A program made the position numbers and the translations under genes. A stretch of 64,000 nucleotides of DNA from Silicimonas algicola (lineage in GTDB: Bacteria; Pseudomonadota; Alphaproteobacteria; Rhodobacterales; Rhodobacteraceae), in assembly GCF_003148765.1 (NCBI RefSeq), contig NZ_QGGV01000003.1, positions 244,171 to 308,170 of the forward strand, in the 5' to 3' direction. Shown piece after piece: positions 8,511-18,535 of this stretch; within the stretch, counting starts at the first letter, position 1; each line of letters begins with the position of its first letter. The notes beneath the pieces are model-generated. The model saw nothing but the letters and a program-made list of their open reading frames with translations, was not told the origin of the DNA and ran no database searches.

Positions 8511-9695
8511 ATGTCGAAGAAGGATTGGAAGCGCAGGACGACGCTGGTTCACGGCGGCATCCGCCGGAGCCAGTACAACGAGGTGTCGGAAGCCATCTTC
8601 CTGACGCAGGGCTTTGTCTACGAAAGCGCCGAGCAGGCGGCGGCGCGGTTCGAGAAGGCGGGCGAGGACGAGTTCATCTATGCCCGCTACGGCAACCCGA
8701 CCGTGCGGATGTTCGAGGAGCGGATTGCGGCGCTGGAGGGGGCCGAGGACGCCTTCGCGACGGCCTCCGGCATGGCGGCGGTGAATGCCGCGCTGACCTC
8801 GATGCTGCGGGCGGGAGACCATGTCGTCTCGGCCCGCGCGCTGTTCGGGTCGTGCCTCTACATCCTCGAGGAGGTGCTGACGCGCTATGGCGTCGAGGTG
8901 ACCTTCGTCGACGGTACCGACCTCGACCAGTGGCGGGCGGCGGTCAGGCCGGGGACGAAGGCGGTGTTTCTCGAATCGATGTCGAACCCGACGCTGGAGG
9001 TCATCGACCTGGAAGCGGTGGCGCGCATCGCGCATGACGCGGGCGCGCTGGTGATCGTGGACAACGTCTTTTCGACGCCGGTCTTTTCCCGCGCCATCGC
9101 GCTGGGCGCGGACGTGGTGGTCTATTCCGCGACAAAGCACATCGACGGGCAGGGGCGCGTCCTTGGCGGCGTGGTCCTCGGGACGAAGGATTACATCCGC
9201 AAGACGCTGGAGCCGTATCTCAAGCACACCGGCGCCGCGATGAGCCCGTTCACCGCCTGGCTGCTGCTGAAGGGGCTGGAGACGATGGACCTGCGCGTCC
9301 ATGCTCAGGCGGATGCGGCGTTGAAGGTGGCGCAGGCGCTGGAGGGCGATGCGCGGCTGGCGCGGGTGATCTATCCGGGGCTGGAAAGCCATCCGCAGCA
9401 CGCCCTTGCCATGCGGCAGCTCGAAAAGGCGGGGACGGTGATTTCCCTCGACCTGAAGGGCGGGCAGGAAGCGGCGTTCCGGTTCCTCAACGCGCTCGAG
9501 ATCGTCGTGATTTCGAACAACCTGGGCGACGCGAAGTCGATCGTGACGCATCCCGCAACCACGACGCACCAGCGCCTGAGCGACGACCAGCGCGACGCGC
9601 TTGGCATCACGCGGGGGCTCGTGCGGCTGTCGGTCGGGCTCGAGGATGCCGACGACCTGATCGACGACCTGAAAGCCGCGCTGGACGCGGTCTGA
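8511..9695 (+). CDS. metZ: O-succinylhomoserine sulfhydrylase (PLP-dependent)
   Basis: It replaces the succinyl (or acetyl) group of activated homoserine with sulfide to give homocysteine, the direct sulfhydrylation route to methionine. The 394-residue protein belongs to the Cys/Met metabolism PLP family. Landmarks are YARYGNPTVRMFEE near 58 to 71, ATASGMAAV, the VDNVFSTP Asp loop, and the PLP lysine K209 in SATKHIDGQGRVLGG, which is typical of MetZ. The ATG at 8511 has AAAGGAGG seven bases upstream; longer frames would run through the terminator. A GNAT gene overlaps its stop. Confidence 0.95.
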   Translation: MSKKDWKRRTTLVHGGIRRSQYNEVSEAIFLTQGFVYESAEQAAARFEKAGEDEFIYARYGNPTVRMFEERIAALEGAEDAFATASGMAAVNAALTSMLRAGDHVVSARALFGSCLYILEEVLTRYGVEVTFVDGTDLDQWRAAVRPGTKAVFLESMSNPTLEVIDLEAVARIAHDAGALVIVDNVFSTPVFSRAIALGADVVVYSATKHIDGQGRVLGGVVLGTKDYIRKTLEPYLKHTGAAMSPFTAWLLLKGLETMDLRVHAQADAALKVAQALEGDARLARVIYPGLESHPQHALAMRQLEKAGTVISLDLKGGQEAAFRFLNALEIVVISNNLGDAKSIVTHPATTTHQRLSDDQRDALGITRGLVRLSVGLEDADDLIDDLKAALDAV

Positions 9696-10222
9696 TGGAC
9701 GTCGTGGTGAGGTCCGGCCGCGCGGAGGATGTCCCCGCGCTGCCCGAGGTGTTCCATGCCGCCGTGCAGGCGGCGGAGGCCTACAGCGAGGCGGAGCGCG
9801 CAGCATGGTCGCCCGCCGTGCCGACGGTCGAGGCGTGGACCAGACGGCTCGACGGCCTGGACGTTGTCGTGGCCGAGGTCGGGGGCGAAGTCGCCGGGTT
9901 CATGTGCCTGAAGGATGACTTGCTGGACCTCGCCTATGTCCATCCCACCTTCGCGCGGCAAGGCGTGGGCCATGCGCTTTACGCCGTGGTCGAAGGCCGC
10001 GCGCGGTCGGTCGGGGTGACGCGCCTGAGGACCGAGGCGAGCCTGGTGGCCGAGCCGTTCTTCCTCCGTCACGGCTGGCGCGTCGTGCGGCGGCAGGAAG
10101 TGGTGCGCAACGGGGTCGCGTTGCGCAATGCGGTGATGGAGAAGGTGCTCCCGGTCCCGGACTGGCAGGAGGCGGCAGCCGCCCCCATATCCGAAGCCTC
10201 GAACGCTCGAGCGGAAACCTGA
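9695..10222 (+). CDS. GNAT family N-acetyltransferase
   Basis: A 175-residue acetyl-CoA-dependent acetyltransferase. Motif A is visible as LAYVHPTFARQGVGHALY, where the Q/R-x-x-G-x-G/A segment binds the pyrophosphate of acetyl-CoA, and the later EPFFLRHGWRVV is the usual motif B region. Substrate unknown. The start overlaps the metZ stop by one base (TGATG) and the next gene overlaps its own stop the same way, so metZ, this gene and the amidotransferase are probably translated from one message. Confidence 0.88.
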   Translation: MDVVVRSGRAEDVPALPEVFHAAVQAAEAYSEAERAAWSPAVPTVEAWTRRLDGLDVVVAEVGGEVAGFMCLKDDLLDLAYVHPTFARQGVGHALYAVVEGRARSVGVTRLRTEASLVAEPFFLRHGWRVVRRQEVVRNGVALRNAVMEKVLPVPDWQEAAAAPISEASNARAET

Positions 10223-10980
10223 TGACGCGCGTCCTTATCCTTCAACTCCGCCCCGAGGACGAGGCGTCGGACGGCGAGTTTCGCGCCTTCCTCGACAAGG
10301 GCGGGCTGGACGAGAGCCAGGTGAGGCGCATCCGCATGGAGCAGGGACCGCTGCCCCGCGACGTCTCCCTGGACGATTTCGGGGCGGTGATCGTGGGCGG
10401 CGGGCCGGGTTGCGTCTCGGACGACCCGGCGACACGCGATCCGGTCGAGGCGCGCGCCGAGGCCGAGCTTCTGGCGCTGATGCCCAAGATCGTCGGGCGT
10501 GACTTGCCCTTCCTCGGCTGCTGCTACGGCATCGGGCTTCTGGCGCATCACCTGGGCGGCGAGGTCTCGAAGGCGCAGTACGGCGAGCCTGTGTCGGCCG
10601 TGACCTGCGAGGTGACGGAGGAGGGACGCTCCGATCCGCTGTTGCGGGGTCTGCCGGATCGGTTCGCGGCGCTCGTCGGCCACAAGGAGGCCGTGCAGGC
10701 GCTGCCGCCGGGAGCGGTTCACCTTGCGGGGTCGGAAGGTTGCCCGTTCCAGATGATCCGCGCGGGGCGGAACGTCTATGCGACGCAGTTCCATCCCGAG
10801 GCGGACGGGCAGGTCTTCGCGGACCGAATCCGCATCTATCGCAACCGGGGATACTTCGACCCCGAGGCGGCAGAAGATCTGACCCGTGCCTGCCTCTCGG
10901 CCGAGGTCACGGTGCCGGAGCGCATCCTGCGGCGTTTCGTCGAGACATACGTAAGATCCGGCGTACCTTCCCCTTCGTAA
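10222..10980 (+). CDS. Class I glutamine amidotransferase-like protein
   Basis: A 252-residue stand-alone glutaminase-type domain, resembling the GMP synthase/anthranilate synthase amidotransferase fold. The nucleophile elbow is LGCCYGIG (Cys101 is the likely nucleophile), and the catalytic His-Glu pair is in YATQFHPEAD near 190 to 199. The oxyanion-hole region reads VIVGGGPGCVSDD. Which substrate it serves is not visible; its partner would have to be encoded elsewhere, or it may act as a gamma-glutamyl hydrolase. It ends the metZ cluster. Confidence 0.85.
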   Translation: MTRVLILQLRPEDEASDGEFRAFLDKGGLDESQVRRIRMEQGPLPRDVSLDDFGAVIVGGGPGCVSDDPATRDPVEARAEAELLALMPKIVGRDLPFLGCCYGIGLLAHHLGGEVSKAQYGEPVSAVTCEVTEEGRSDPLLRGLPDRFAALVGHKEAVQALPPGAVHLAGSEGCPFQMIRAGRNVYATQFHPEADGQVFADRIRIYRNRGYFDPEAAEDLTRACLSAEVTVPERILRRFVETYVRSGVPSPS

Positions 10981-11033
10981 AGAAACGGCAAGGACGACGG
11001 GATATCCTCGCGGGACACGAAGGGGAAAGACGG

Positions 11034-12134
<1,101 letters not shown>

Positions 12135-12193
12135 GGGCGCTTGCCCGGTCGCGGGTCGCTGCTAGAGTGGCGGCCCGCGTGGAGAGGCTTCGG

Positions 12194-12763
12194 ATGACGG
12201 ATCGGACGTGTGACTGGCGGTGCGACTGCGGCAAGATGCACGCCCGCATCGGCCTGTCTAAGGGAACGCGCATCGTGTGCGCCTGCAAGGACTGCCAGGC
12301 CCACGCGCGGCACCTGGGGCGCGGCGACAGGATGGACGCGCGGGGCGGGACCGACCTACTTCTGACGACGGTGGACCGGGTCGAGATGCTGGAGGGGCAG
12401 GAACACCTCCAGTCCCTGCGGCTGACGAAGAAGGGTCCGATCCGCTGGTACGCCGGATGCTGCGGGACGCCTTTCGTCAATTCCGCCGGAACGCCCGGCG
12501 TGCCGCACGCGGGCGTCATCGCCTGGAACCTTACCCCTCGGGATGCCTTGCCGCCGCTCGCCGCGCGCATGATGGACAAGGGCTCGCCGAAGAGCGGCGC
12601 ACTGGCCGTCGTCGGCGCCATCGTGCGACACCTGTCGCATGTCGCGGGCGCACGGCTGTCCGGGCGTTACAAGGCGACGCCCTTCTTCGATGCCAAGGGC
12701 GCGCCGGTGTCCGCGCCGAAGGTTCTCGACGAGGCGGAACGGCGTGCGGCCTACCTTGGCTGA
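12194..12763 (+). CDS. DUF6151 family protein (GFA-like)
   Basis: A 189-residue soluble protein with a Cys pattern like that of glutathione-dependent formaldehyde-activating (GFA) domains: DWRCDCGKM near the start, VCACKDCQAHARHL, and YAGCCGTPFVN. These can form a zinc site. I match it to DUF6151; no biochemical role is established for that family. The ATG at 12194 has GGAGAGG seven bases upstream. The trkH gene starts 31 bp after its stop. Confidence 0.75.
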   Translation: MTDRTCDWRCDCGKMHARIGLSKGTRIVCACKDCQAHARHLGRGDRMDARGGTDLLLTTVDRVEMLEGQEHLQSLRLTKKGPIRWYAGCCGTPFVNSAGTPGVPHAGVIAWNLTPRDALPPLAARMMDKGSPKSGALAVVGAIVRHLSHVAGARLSGRYKATPFFDAKGAPVSAPKVLDEAERRAAYLG

Positions 12764-12794
12764 CCTTGCCGAACGGCAGGGACAGGGGTCCCGC

Positions 12795-14243
12795 ATGATC
12801 GACTTCCGGCCCGTCGGATACATCATCGGCCTCGTCGTCGCCGCCATCGGCGCGTCGATGGTCCTGCCGATGATGGCAGACCTCGCCGCCGGGAACGACG
12901 AGGCGGGCGTCTTTCTCGAAGCCGCCGTCGTCACCATCCTTACCGGCGGGCTGATCGCGCTGGCCTCGGCCAACTCGGTCTCGGGCCGGATGGAGAACCG
13001 CCAGCTTTTCCTTCTGACGACGATGGTCTGGGTGGTGCTGCCGCTTTTCGGGGCGATCCCCTTCATGCGGGGCGCCACCGACGCCAGTTTCACGGACGCC
13101 TATTTCGAGGCGATGAGCGGCGTGACCACGACCGGCGCCACGGTCTTCGTGGGGCTCGACGACCTCCCGGCGGGGATCCTGTTATGGCGGTCGATGCTGC
13201 AATGGTTCGGCGGCGTCGGCATCATCGTCGTCGCGATGGCCTTCCTGCCGGAGCTTCGGGTGGGCGGGATGCAGATCTTCCGCTCGGAAGCCTTCGAAAC
13301 CGACGGCAAGGTGCTGCCCCGCGCGGCCGAGATCGCCTCGCGCATCTCGATCGTCTACGTGGGGCTGACGATCGCCTGCGTGCTGTCCTACCTCGCCAGC
13401 GGCTTCACCTGGTTCCACGCGGTCAACCATGCGCTGACGACGGTGTCGACCGGCGGGTTCTCGACACACGATGCGTCCTTCGGCAACTACCAGGGGGCGC
13501 CCGAGTACGTCGCCTCGGTCTTCATGGTGCTGGCAAGCCTGCCCTTCGTCCGCTACGTCCAGATCCTCGCGGGGTCGGCGCTGCCGTTCTACCGCGATGT
13601 CCAGATCAGGGCCTATTTCTGGCTGATCGCCCTCCTGATTGCGGTCATGACAGCCTATCGACTTCTTGCGAATGGCGATCACTTCACACACGCTCTCAGG
13701 GAAGCGACGTTCAACATCACCTCGATCATCACCGGAACCGGCTACGCCAGCGTCGACTACCAGCTCTGGGGACCGTTTCCGGTCGTGCTGTTCTTCTTCA
13801 TCGGGCTGATCGGGGGATGCGCGGGGTCGACCTGCTGTTCCGTCAAGATCTTCCGCTACCAGATCCTGATCGCGGCCATCGCGACGCAGATCCGGCGCAT
13901 CCACAGCCCGAACGGGGTGTTCCAGATCCGCTACGGCGGGCAGACGCTGACCGAAGACGTGCTGTCGTCGGTGACGGCGTTCCTGACGCTGTTCTTCGTG
14001 TCGCTCGGGGTGTTCTCGGTGCTTCTGTCGGCGACGGGGCTCGATTTCGTGACGTCGGTGTCCGGGGCCGCGACGGCCATCGCGAACGTGGGACCGGGCC
14101 TTGGTCCCATCATCGGACCCGCCGGCAACTTCAGCACGCTGAACGACATGGCGAAATGGATCCTGACCTTCGCCATGCTCTGCGGCCGGCTTGAGTTGAT
14201 GGTCGTCTTCGTCCTCTTCACCTCGCGGTTCTGGCGCGGCTGA
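12795..14243 (+). CDS. trkH: Trk-type potassium uptake protein TrkH
   Basis: Membrane subunit of the low-affinity potassium uptake system, gated by a TrkA partner that is not in this window. The 482-residue protein has about ten to twelve helices and the four pore-loop signatures of the family: SGVTTTGATVF, TVSTGGFSTHD, SIITGTGYASVDY and IANVGPGLG. The GGCAGSTCCSVKIFR loop is also typical. The ATG at 12795 follows ACAGGGGTCC. It is convergent with the next gene, with only three bases between the stops. Confidence 0.94.
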   Translation: MIDFRPVGYIIGLVVAAIGASMVLPMMADLAAGNDEAGVFLEAAVVTILTGGLIALASANSVSGRMENRQLFLLTTMVWVVLPLFGAIPFMRGATDASFTDAYFEAMSGVTTTGATVFVGLDDLPAGILLWRSMLQWFGGVGIIVVAMAFLPELRVGGMQIFRSEAFETDGKVLPRAAEIASRISIVYVGLTIACVLSYLASGFTWFHAVNHALTTVSTGGFSTHDASFGNYQGAPEYVASVFMVLASLPFVRYVQILAGSALPFYRDVQIRAYFWLIALLIAVMTAYRLLANGDHFTHALREATFNITSIITGTGYASVDYQLWGPFPVVLFFFIGLIGGCAGSTCCSVKIFRYQILIAAIATQIRRIHSPNGVFQIRYGGQTLTEDVLSSVTAFLTLFFVSLGVFSVLLSATGLDFVTSVSGAATAIANVGPGLGPIIGPAGNFSTLNDMAKWILTFAMLCGRLELMVVFVLFTSRFWRG

Positions 14244-14246
14244 GGC

Positions 14247-15941
14247 TCAGTTCCAGCAGGACACCAGCACGGTCAGGTCGGTGGCGAGAAGCGCCAGGTC
14301 CTCGGGCGCCATCAGGTCTCCCATCGCGGTCTCGTCGGGAGCGATGCCGTTCGCCGCAAGGAAGTCGGACAGGGCAGGAGCGTCGGCGGCGAAGGCCACG
14401 TCGCCTGGAAGCTGGCGGTCGCCCGCGCGCGGGGCGAGGAGCATCCCCACCACGGCGCCCGAGCCGTCGAAGACGGGGCCGCCCGCATCGCCGGGCTCGT
14501 TCGAGACGTCGAGACGCTGCACACGGTCGTCGCCGTCGAGGCCCTTCACGTCGGCGAGCGTGCCGAAGGACAGGACCGGCGCCGACAGAAGCCCGCCGTA
14601 GCTGTAGCCCGCCACGGCGATGTCGGACGCAAGCCGGGGCTCGTTCGTCGAGAGGCGCGCGACCGACAGGGGGGCGAGCGACTCGCGGGGTGTCAAAAGG
14701 GCGAGGCCGAGCGCGTCGTCACGCGCCGTCACCTGCGCCTCGACCTCGCCGTCGAGCGTCACGCGGGCGCATTGCGCGACGGCGCCCGAGGTGGTCAGGA
14801 CAGTGCCCGAGCCGTCGATGTAGAAGCCCGAGGCGGTGGTGCCGGGGCGGCGGATCTCGAGGCCCGAGAGAAGGTCGATGTTCTGGATCGCCGTGCCTTC
14901 GGTGTCGGGCAGGACGCCTTCGAGAGGCGTGAAGCTGTCGCGCATCCGGGACAGGGCCAGGCGGAAGCGCTTTTCGTCGCCGGCGGGCCAGGCCAGGGTG
15001 AAGCCCTTGACCGCGCCGCCGGTGAGGCGCGCGTAGGTATAGGACTGGGTCGTCGCGTTCGTGCCCTCGATGGTGAACTCGGATTGGGTAAGCTCACGCT
15101 CTCCCTCGATCGGCACGATCTCGAGCGTCTGGAGGATGTCGTAGAGCGCGCCGAGCGTGTTCGCGTCGCCCGCCTGGCTGATGAGGACGACCCGCACGCC
15201 GTCGTCGGTTGCGGGCGCATAGTGCGCGAAGGGCGACTCGTAGCGGTCGAAGCGGACGAGGCCCGCAGGCATGTCGACCTGGATGCCCGCCCGTTCGTCG
15301 ATCACGGGGGTAAGGCCAAGCGCGTCGAGGACGCCGAGATAGCCGTCGACGAGTTCGCGCCGCTGGAGCGTCGTGAGGATGCCGGTCGGCTCGTAGCCGT
15401 TGAGCTGCTGCCAGTCGGCCATCGCCCGGCGGGTGCCGGGACCAAAGGAGGCGTCGATCACCGAGGAGTAGACGCCTTCCCACTGCATCGCGGTCTGGAT
15501 CAGGGCGCGGTCCTCGCGGGTGAGCTCTGCCTCGCTGCGGCGGGCCTCGGCAGGGGTCTCCTCGCCGGCTTCGAGGACGGGCGGCGGGGTAAGGGGCGCG
15601 GCGGGCGCGGTTGCGGCGACGCCGGTGCCGAAGATGCGGTCGCGGAACGAGCGCCCGTCTGACACGAAGGCGTCGGACGGCACGGCGCGGGAGGCCCGCA
15701 GTTCAAGAAGGCGCTGGCGCGCTTCGGCTTCGGAATAGGGGCCGAGGGCGATGGCGTGCCAGTTCGAGCGAAGCCGGAAGGCGTTCACGTCGGGAAGCTG
15801 GGCGGCATAGGCGTTGGCGCGCGAAAGGGCTTCGCGTTCCGTAGGTTGCGCCTCGATCTGCACCCAGGATTGCTGCGCCGAGGCGGTCCCGGCCAGGAAG
15901 ATGCTCAGGCAAATGGCTGCGATGACCCGCCAAACGTTCAT
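14247..15941 (-). CDS. Trypsin-fold pseudoprotease with SPOR and peptidoglycan-binding domains
   Basis: A 564-residue exported protein. A signal peptide (to about residue 22, ASAQQ) is followed by a SPOR-like repeat (about 25 to 95), a peptidoglycan-binding helical domain (about 143 to 200, with FGPGTRRAMADWQQLNGYEPTG), a middle domain, and a chymotrypsin-like domain (about 365 to 545). The usual GDSGGP of the active site reads GDAGGPV with Ala486 in place of the serine, and the expected catalytic His segment reads VLTTSGAVAQC with no histidine; an Asp (DDALGLALL, near 409) remains. The protein therefore should not cleave peptides. A scaffold or sensor role at the cell wall is an inference. 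Confidence 0.82.
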   Translation of the reverse strand: MNVWRVIAAICLSIFLAGTASAQQSWVQIEAQPTEREALSRANAYAAQLPDVNAFRLRSNWHAIALGPYSEAEARQRLLELRASRAVPSDAFVSDGRSFRDRIFGTGVAATAPAAPLTPPPVLEAGEETPAEARRSEAELTREDRALIQTAMQWEGVYSSVIDASFGPGTRRAMADWQQLNGYEPTGILTTLQRRELVDGYLGVLDALGLTPVIDERAGIQVDMPAGLVRFDRYESPFAHYAPATDDGVRVVLISQAGDANTLGALYDILQTLEIVPIEGERELTQSEFTIEGTNATTQSYTYARLTGGAVKGFTLAWPAGDEKRFRLALSRMRDSFTPLEGVLPDTEGTAIQNIDLLSGLEIRRPGTTASGFYIDGSGTVLTTSGAVAQCARVTLDGEVEAQVTARDDALGLALLTPRESLAPLSVARLSTNEPRLASDIAVAGYSYGGLLSAPVLSFGTLADVKGLDGDDRVQRLDVSNEPGDAGGPVFDGSGAVVGMLLAPRAGDRQLPGDVAFAADAPALSDFLAANGIAPDETAMGDLMAPEDLALLATDLTVLVSCWN

Positions 15942-16091
15942 ACCGATCCCGATCCTTGGAGGCCCCCCGGGGCGCCGATTGCGGCTGTTCTAGAGAAAGG
16001 CTGGACCGAGTGCGAGGGGTTTCAAGGGGGTCAGATTGACCCCGTCGGGCCTGTTGCCTATTGAGAACGCGAGTTGCGAGAGGTTCCGCCC

Positions 16092-17033
16092 ATGTCCGCC
16101 CACAGCCCGTCCGACACGGTGCGCCCGAAGAGCTTCCAGGAGATCATTCTCAGGCTTCAGAGCTATTGGGCGTCGAAGGGCTGCGCGATCCTGCAGCCCT
16201 ACGACATGGAGGTGGGCGCGGGCACCTTCCACCCCGCGACGACACTGCGGGCACTTGGCAGAAAGGCCTGGGCCGCGGCCTATGTCCAGCCGTCCCGGCG
16301 GCCGACCGACGGGCGTTATGGCGAGAACCCGAACCGGCTTCAGCACTATTATCAGTACCAGGTGCTGATAAAGCCGTCGCCGCCGGATCTTCAGGCGCTC
16401 TATCTCGGCTCGCTCGAGGCCATCGGCATCGACGCCGCGCTTCACGACATCCGCTTCGTCGAGGACGACTGGGAAAGCCCGACGCTCGGCGCCTGGGGGC
16501 TTGGCTGGGAGGTTTGGTGCGACGGGATGGAAGTGTCGCAGTTCACCTATTTCCAGCAGGTCGGCGGGCACGATTGCAAGCCGGTTTCGGGCGAGCTGAC
16601 CTATGGGCTGGAACGACTTGCGATGTACGTCCTCGGCATCGATCACGTCATGGAGATGCCGTTCAACGACCCTCAGTCGCCGATCCCGCTGAGCTATGGC
16701 GACATCTTCCGGCAGACCGAGCAGGAGTATTCTCGGTGGAACTTCGACGTGGCGGACACGGACATGCTCCTGAAGCACTTCGAGGACGCCGAGGCCGAGT
16801 GCCGTCGCATCCTCGAGGCGGACGACGTCGATCCCAAGACCGGCAAGCGCATCGTCATGGCGCATCCGGCCTATGACCAGTGCATCAAGGCGAGCCATCT
16901 CTTCAACCTGCTCGATGCGCGCGGCGTCATCAGCGTGACCGAGCGCCAGGCCTATATCGGGCGGGTGCGGGCTTTGGCGAAGGCCTGCGCAGATGCCTTC
17001 GTCACGACCGACGCGGCCGGGGCGGCGGCGTGA
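16092..17033 (+). CDS. glyQ: Glycyl-tRNA synthetase alpha subunit
   Basis: Catalytic subunit of the bacterial alpha2beta2 glycyl-tRNA synthetase. The 313-residue protein shows [35 protein letters not shown] in shortened form near the N-terminus, [16 protein letters not shown], and the class II aminoacylation residues around [13 protein letters not shown]. The ATG at 16092 has GAGAGG nine bases upstream. Two small genes separate it from glyS, which encodes the other subunit. Confidence 0.96.
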   Translation: MSAHSPSDTVRPKSFQEIILRLQSYWASKGCAILQPYDMEVGAGTFHPATTLRALGRKAWAAAYVQPSRRPTDGRYGENPNRLQHYYQYQVLIKPSPPDLQALYLGSLEAIGIDAALHDIRFVEDDWESPTLGAWGLGWEVWCDGMEVSQFTYFQQVGGHDCKPVSGELTYGLERLAMYVLGIDHVMEMPFNDPQSPIPLSYGDIFRQTEQEYSRWNFDVADTDMLLKHFEDAEAECRRILEADDVDPKTGKRIVMAHPAYDQCIKASHLFNLLDARGVISVTERQAYIGRVRALAKACADAFVTTDAAGAAA

Positions 17034-17037
17034 GGGC

Positions 17038-17559
17038 ATGAGCGGGAAAATCGTCGCCATGATCCTCGTGGTCTCGGGCCTGATCGCCGGCGCGGCGATG
17101 TACTATTTCCAGGTCTACGCCTTCTACGACACCGTCTCGGCGGAGGACTCCGAGGTGTTTCTTACGTCGGTGGCGACGGGAGCGCCCGAGGCGATCGGGG
17201 CCGAGTCCGTGCGCGCCATCGACGCCGACAGCTCCCCCCTGCGCTACCGGGCCTGTTTCGAGACCGGGCTGAGCCAGGCGATGCTGACCGAAAGCTATGT
17301 CGTCTATGAGGGTGCGGTGCCGAACGTGGCACCGGGCTGGTTCGACTGCTTCGACGCCGCTGCCATCGGTGCAGCACTGGAGGAGGGGACGGCGACGGCC
17401 TTCCTGGGCGAGGGCAACATCCATTACGGCTTCGACCGCGTGGTTGCCATCGGCGAGGACGGACGCGGCTTCGTCTGGCACCAGATCAACGCCTGCGGCC
17501 AGGCCTTCTTCGATGGAGATCCCTTGCCGCAGGGCTGTCCGGCTCCTCCCGAGCAGTAG
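17038..17559 (+). CDS. DUF6446 family protein, membrane-anchored
   Basis: A 173-residue protein with one N-terminal membrane helix (IVAMILVVSGLIAGAAMYYF, about 5 to 24) followed by a periplasmic domain with cysteines (RACFETG, DCFDAA, NACGQAF). I match it to DUF6446, a family found mainly in Rhodobacterales next to glycyl-tRNA synthetase genes; function unknown. It starts five bases after the glyQ stop, so it is probably co-expressed with glyQ. Confidence 0.78.
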   Translation: MSGKIVAMILVVSGLIAGAAMYYFQVYAFYDTVSAEDSEVFLTSVATGAPEAIGAESVRAIDADSSPLRYRACFETGLSQAMLTESYVVYEGAVPNVAPGWFDCFDAAAIGAALEEGTATAFLGEGNIHYGFDRVVAIGEDGRGFVWHQINACGQAFFDGDPLPQGCPAPPEQ

Positions 17560-17614
17560 CCTCGGCGGAACCGAATGCGTTGGCAGGCGCTTTGTCCGGC
17601 AGGAGGACGCGCCG

Positions 17615-18451
17615 ATGTCAGACACTGCACCGAACTGGGTCGTACCGATGATGCGGGTGGGATACAGCGCCCGCGCCGCGGTCTATGCTGTGCTTGGCGG
17701 GCTGACGCTGGCCGCGGCCTGGGCCGGCGGTCAGACCGAGGACACCCAGGGGGCGCTGGCGAGGCTCAGGGACGAACCTTTCGGCAACGCGCTCCTCTGG
17801 CTCATCGGGCTTGGGCTTATCTGCTTCGCCGCCTGGCGGCTGGTCGCGGCGTGGTACGATCTCGAGAGGCGTGGCGACGACGAGAAGGGGGTCTTCGCGC
17901 GCGTCGCCCTCGTTGTGTCGGGCATCTGGTACGGCGCGCTTGGCGTGTCGGTCATCGCACTCGCGCGGGGGAACTCCTCGGGCGGGGGCGACTGGACCAC
18001 GAAGATGATGGGGATGCCCTTCGGCAAGTGGATCGCGGCCGCGGTGGGCGTGGCCCTCCTCGGCGTGGGTGCCTTCCACCTCTACAAGGGCTGGGCGCGC
18101 ACCTATGAGCGCAACATCCGCGTGACACCCACGACGCGGCGCCTTGACCCCGCGATGCGCGCCGGGTTCGTGGCCCATGCCATCGTCGTGGGGATCGTGG
18201 GCGCGTTCCTGGTTGTCGCCGCCCTGCAGTCGGACCCGAGCGAGGCCAAGGGCGTCGGCGACGCGCTGTCCTATGTGCGCGGCATGGCGTTCGGGCGGGT
18301 GCTTCTGGGGCTCCTCGGACTCGGGCTGCTGGGCTATGCGCTCGAGAACGCCATCGAGGCGATCTACCGCATCGTGCCGCGTTGCGCGGGACCGGATGTG
18401 CAGACGATCAGCGACTGGGCCGAGGAAAAGGCCCGCCAGGCCGGGGCCTGA
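17615..18451 (+). CDS. DUF1206 family membrane protein
   Basis: A 278-residue protein made of three repeats of a two-helix unit, the DUF1206 architecture: RVGYSARAAVYAVLGGL near the start, then VSGIWYGALGVSVI, then GFVAHAIVVGIVGAFLVV and FGRVLLGLLGLGLLGYA. Function is not established. The ATG at 17615 has CAGGAGG eight bases upstream. It lies between the two subunit genes of glycyl-tRNA synthetase, on the same strand. Confidence 0.85.
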   Translation: MSDTAPNWVVPMMRVGYSARAAVYAVLGGLTLAAAWAGGQTEDTQGALARLRDEPFGNALLWLIGLGLICFAAWRLVAAWYDLERRGDDEKGVFARVALVVSGIWYGALGVSVIALARGNSSGGGDWTTKMMGMPFGKWIAAAVGVALLGVGAFHLYKGWARTYERNIRVTPTTRRLDPAMRAGFVAHAIVVGIVGAFLVVAALQSDPSEAKGVGDALSYVRGMAFGRVLLGLLGLGLLGYALENAIEAIYRIVPRCAGPDVQTISDWAEEKARQAGA

Positions 18452-18535
18452 CGCACCGGGTCCGGGACTGGACGGGGGCGGGAGGGACGGCTATCCACCG
18501 CCCCTGAACCCTGAGCTGAACCGGACCCATCCCCC

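Noticed and set aside
17567-17591. EcfG-like site before the DUF1206 gene
   Set aside because: GGAAC is present, but the bases after 16 nt are CGCT. It lacks the TT that all the accepted sites share.
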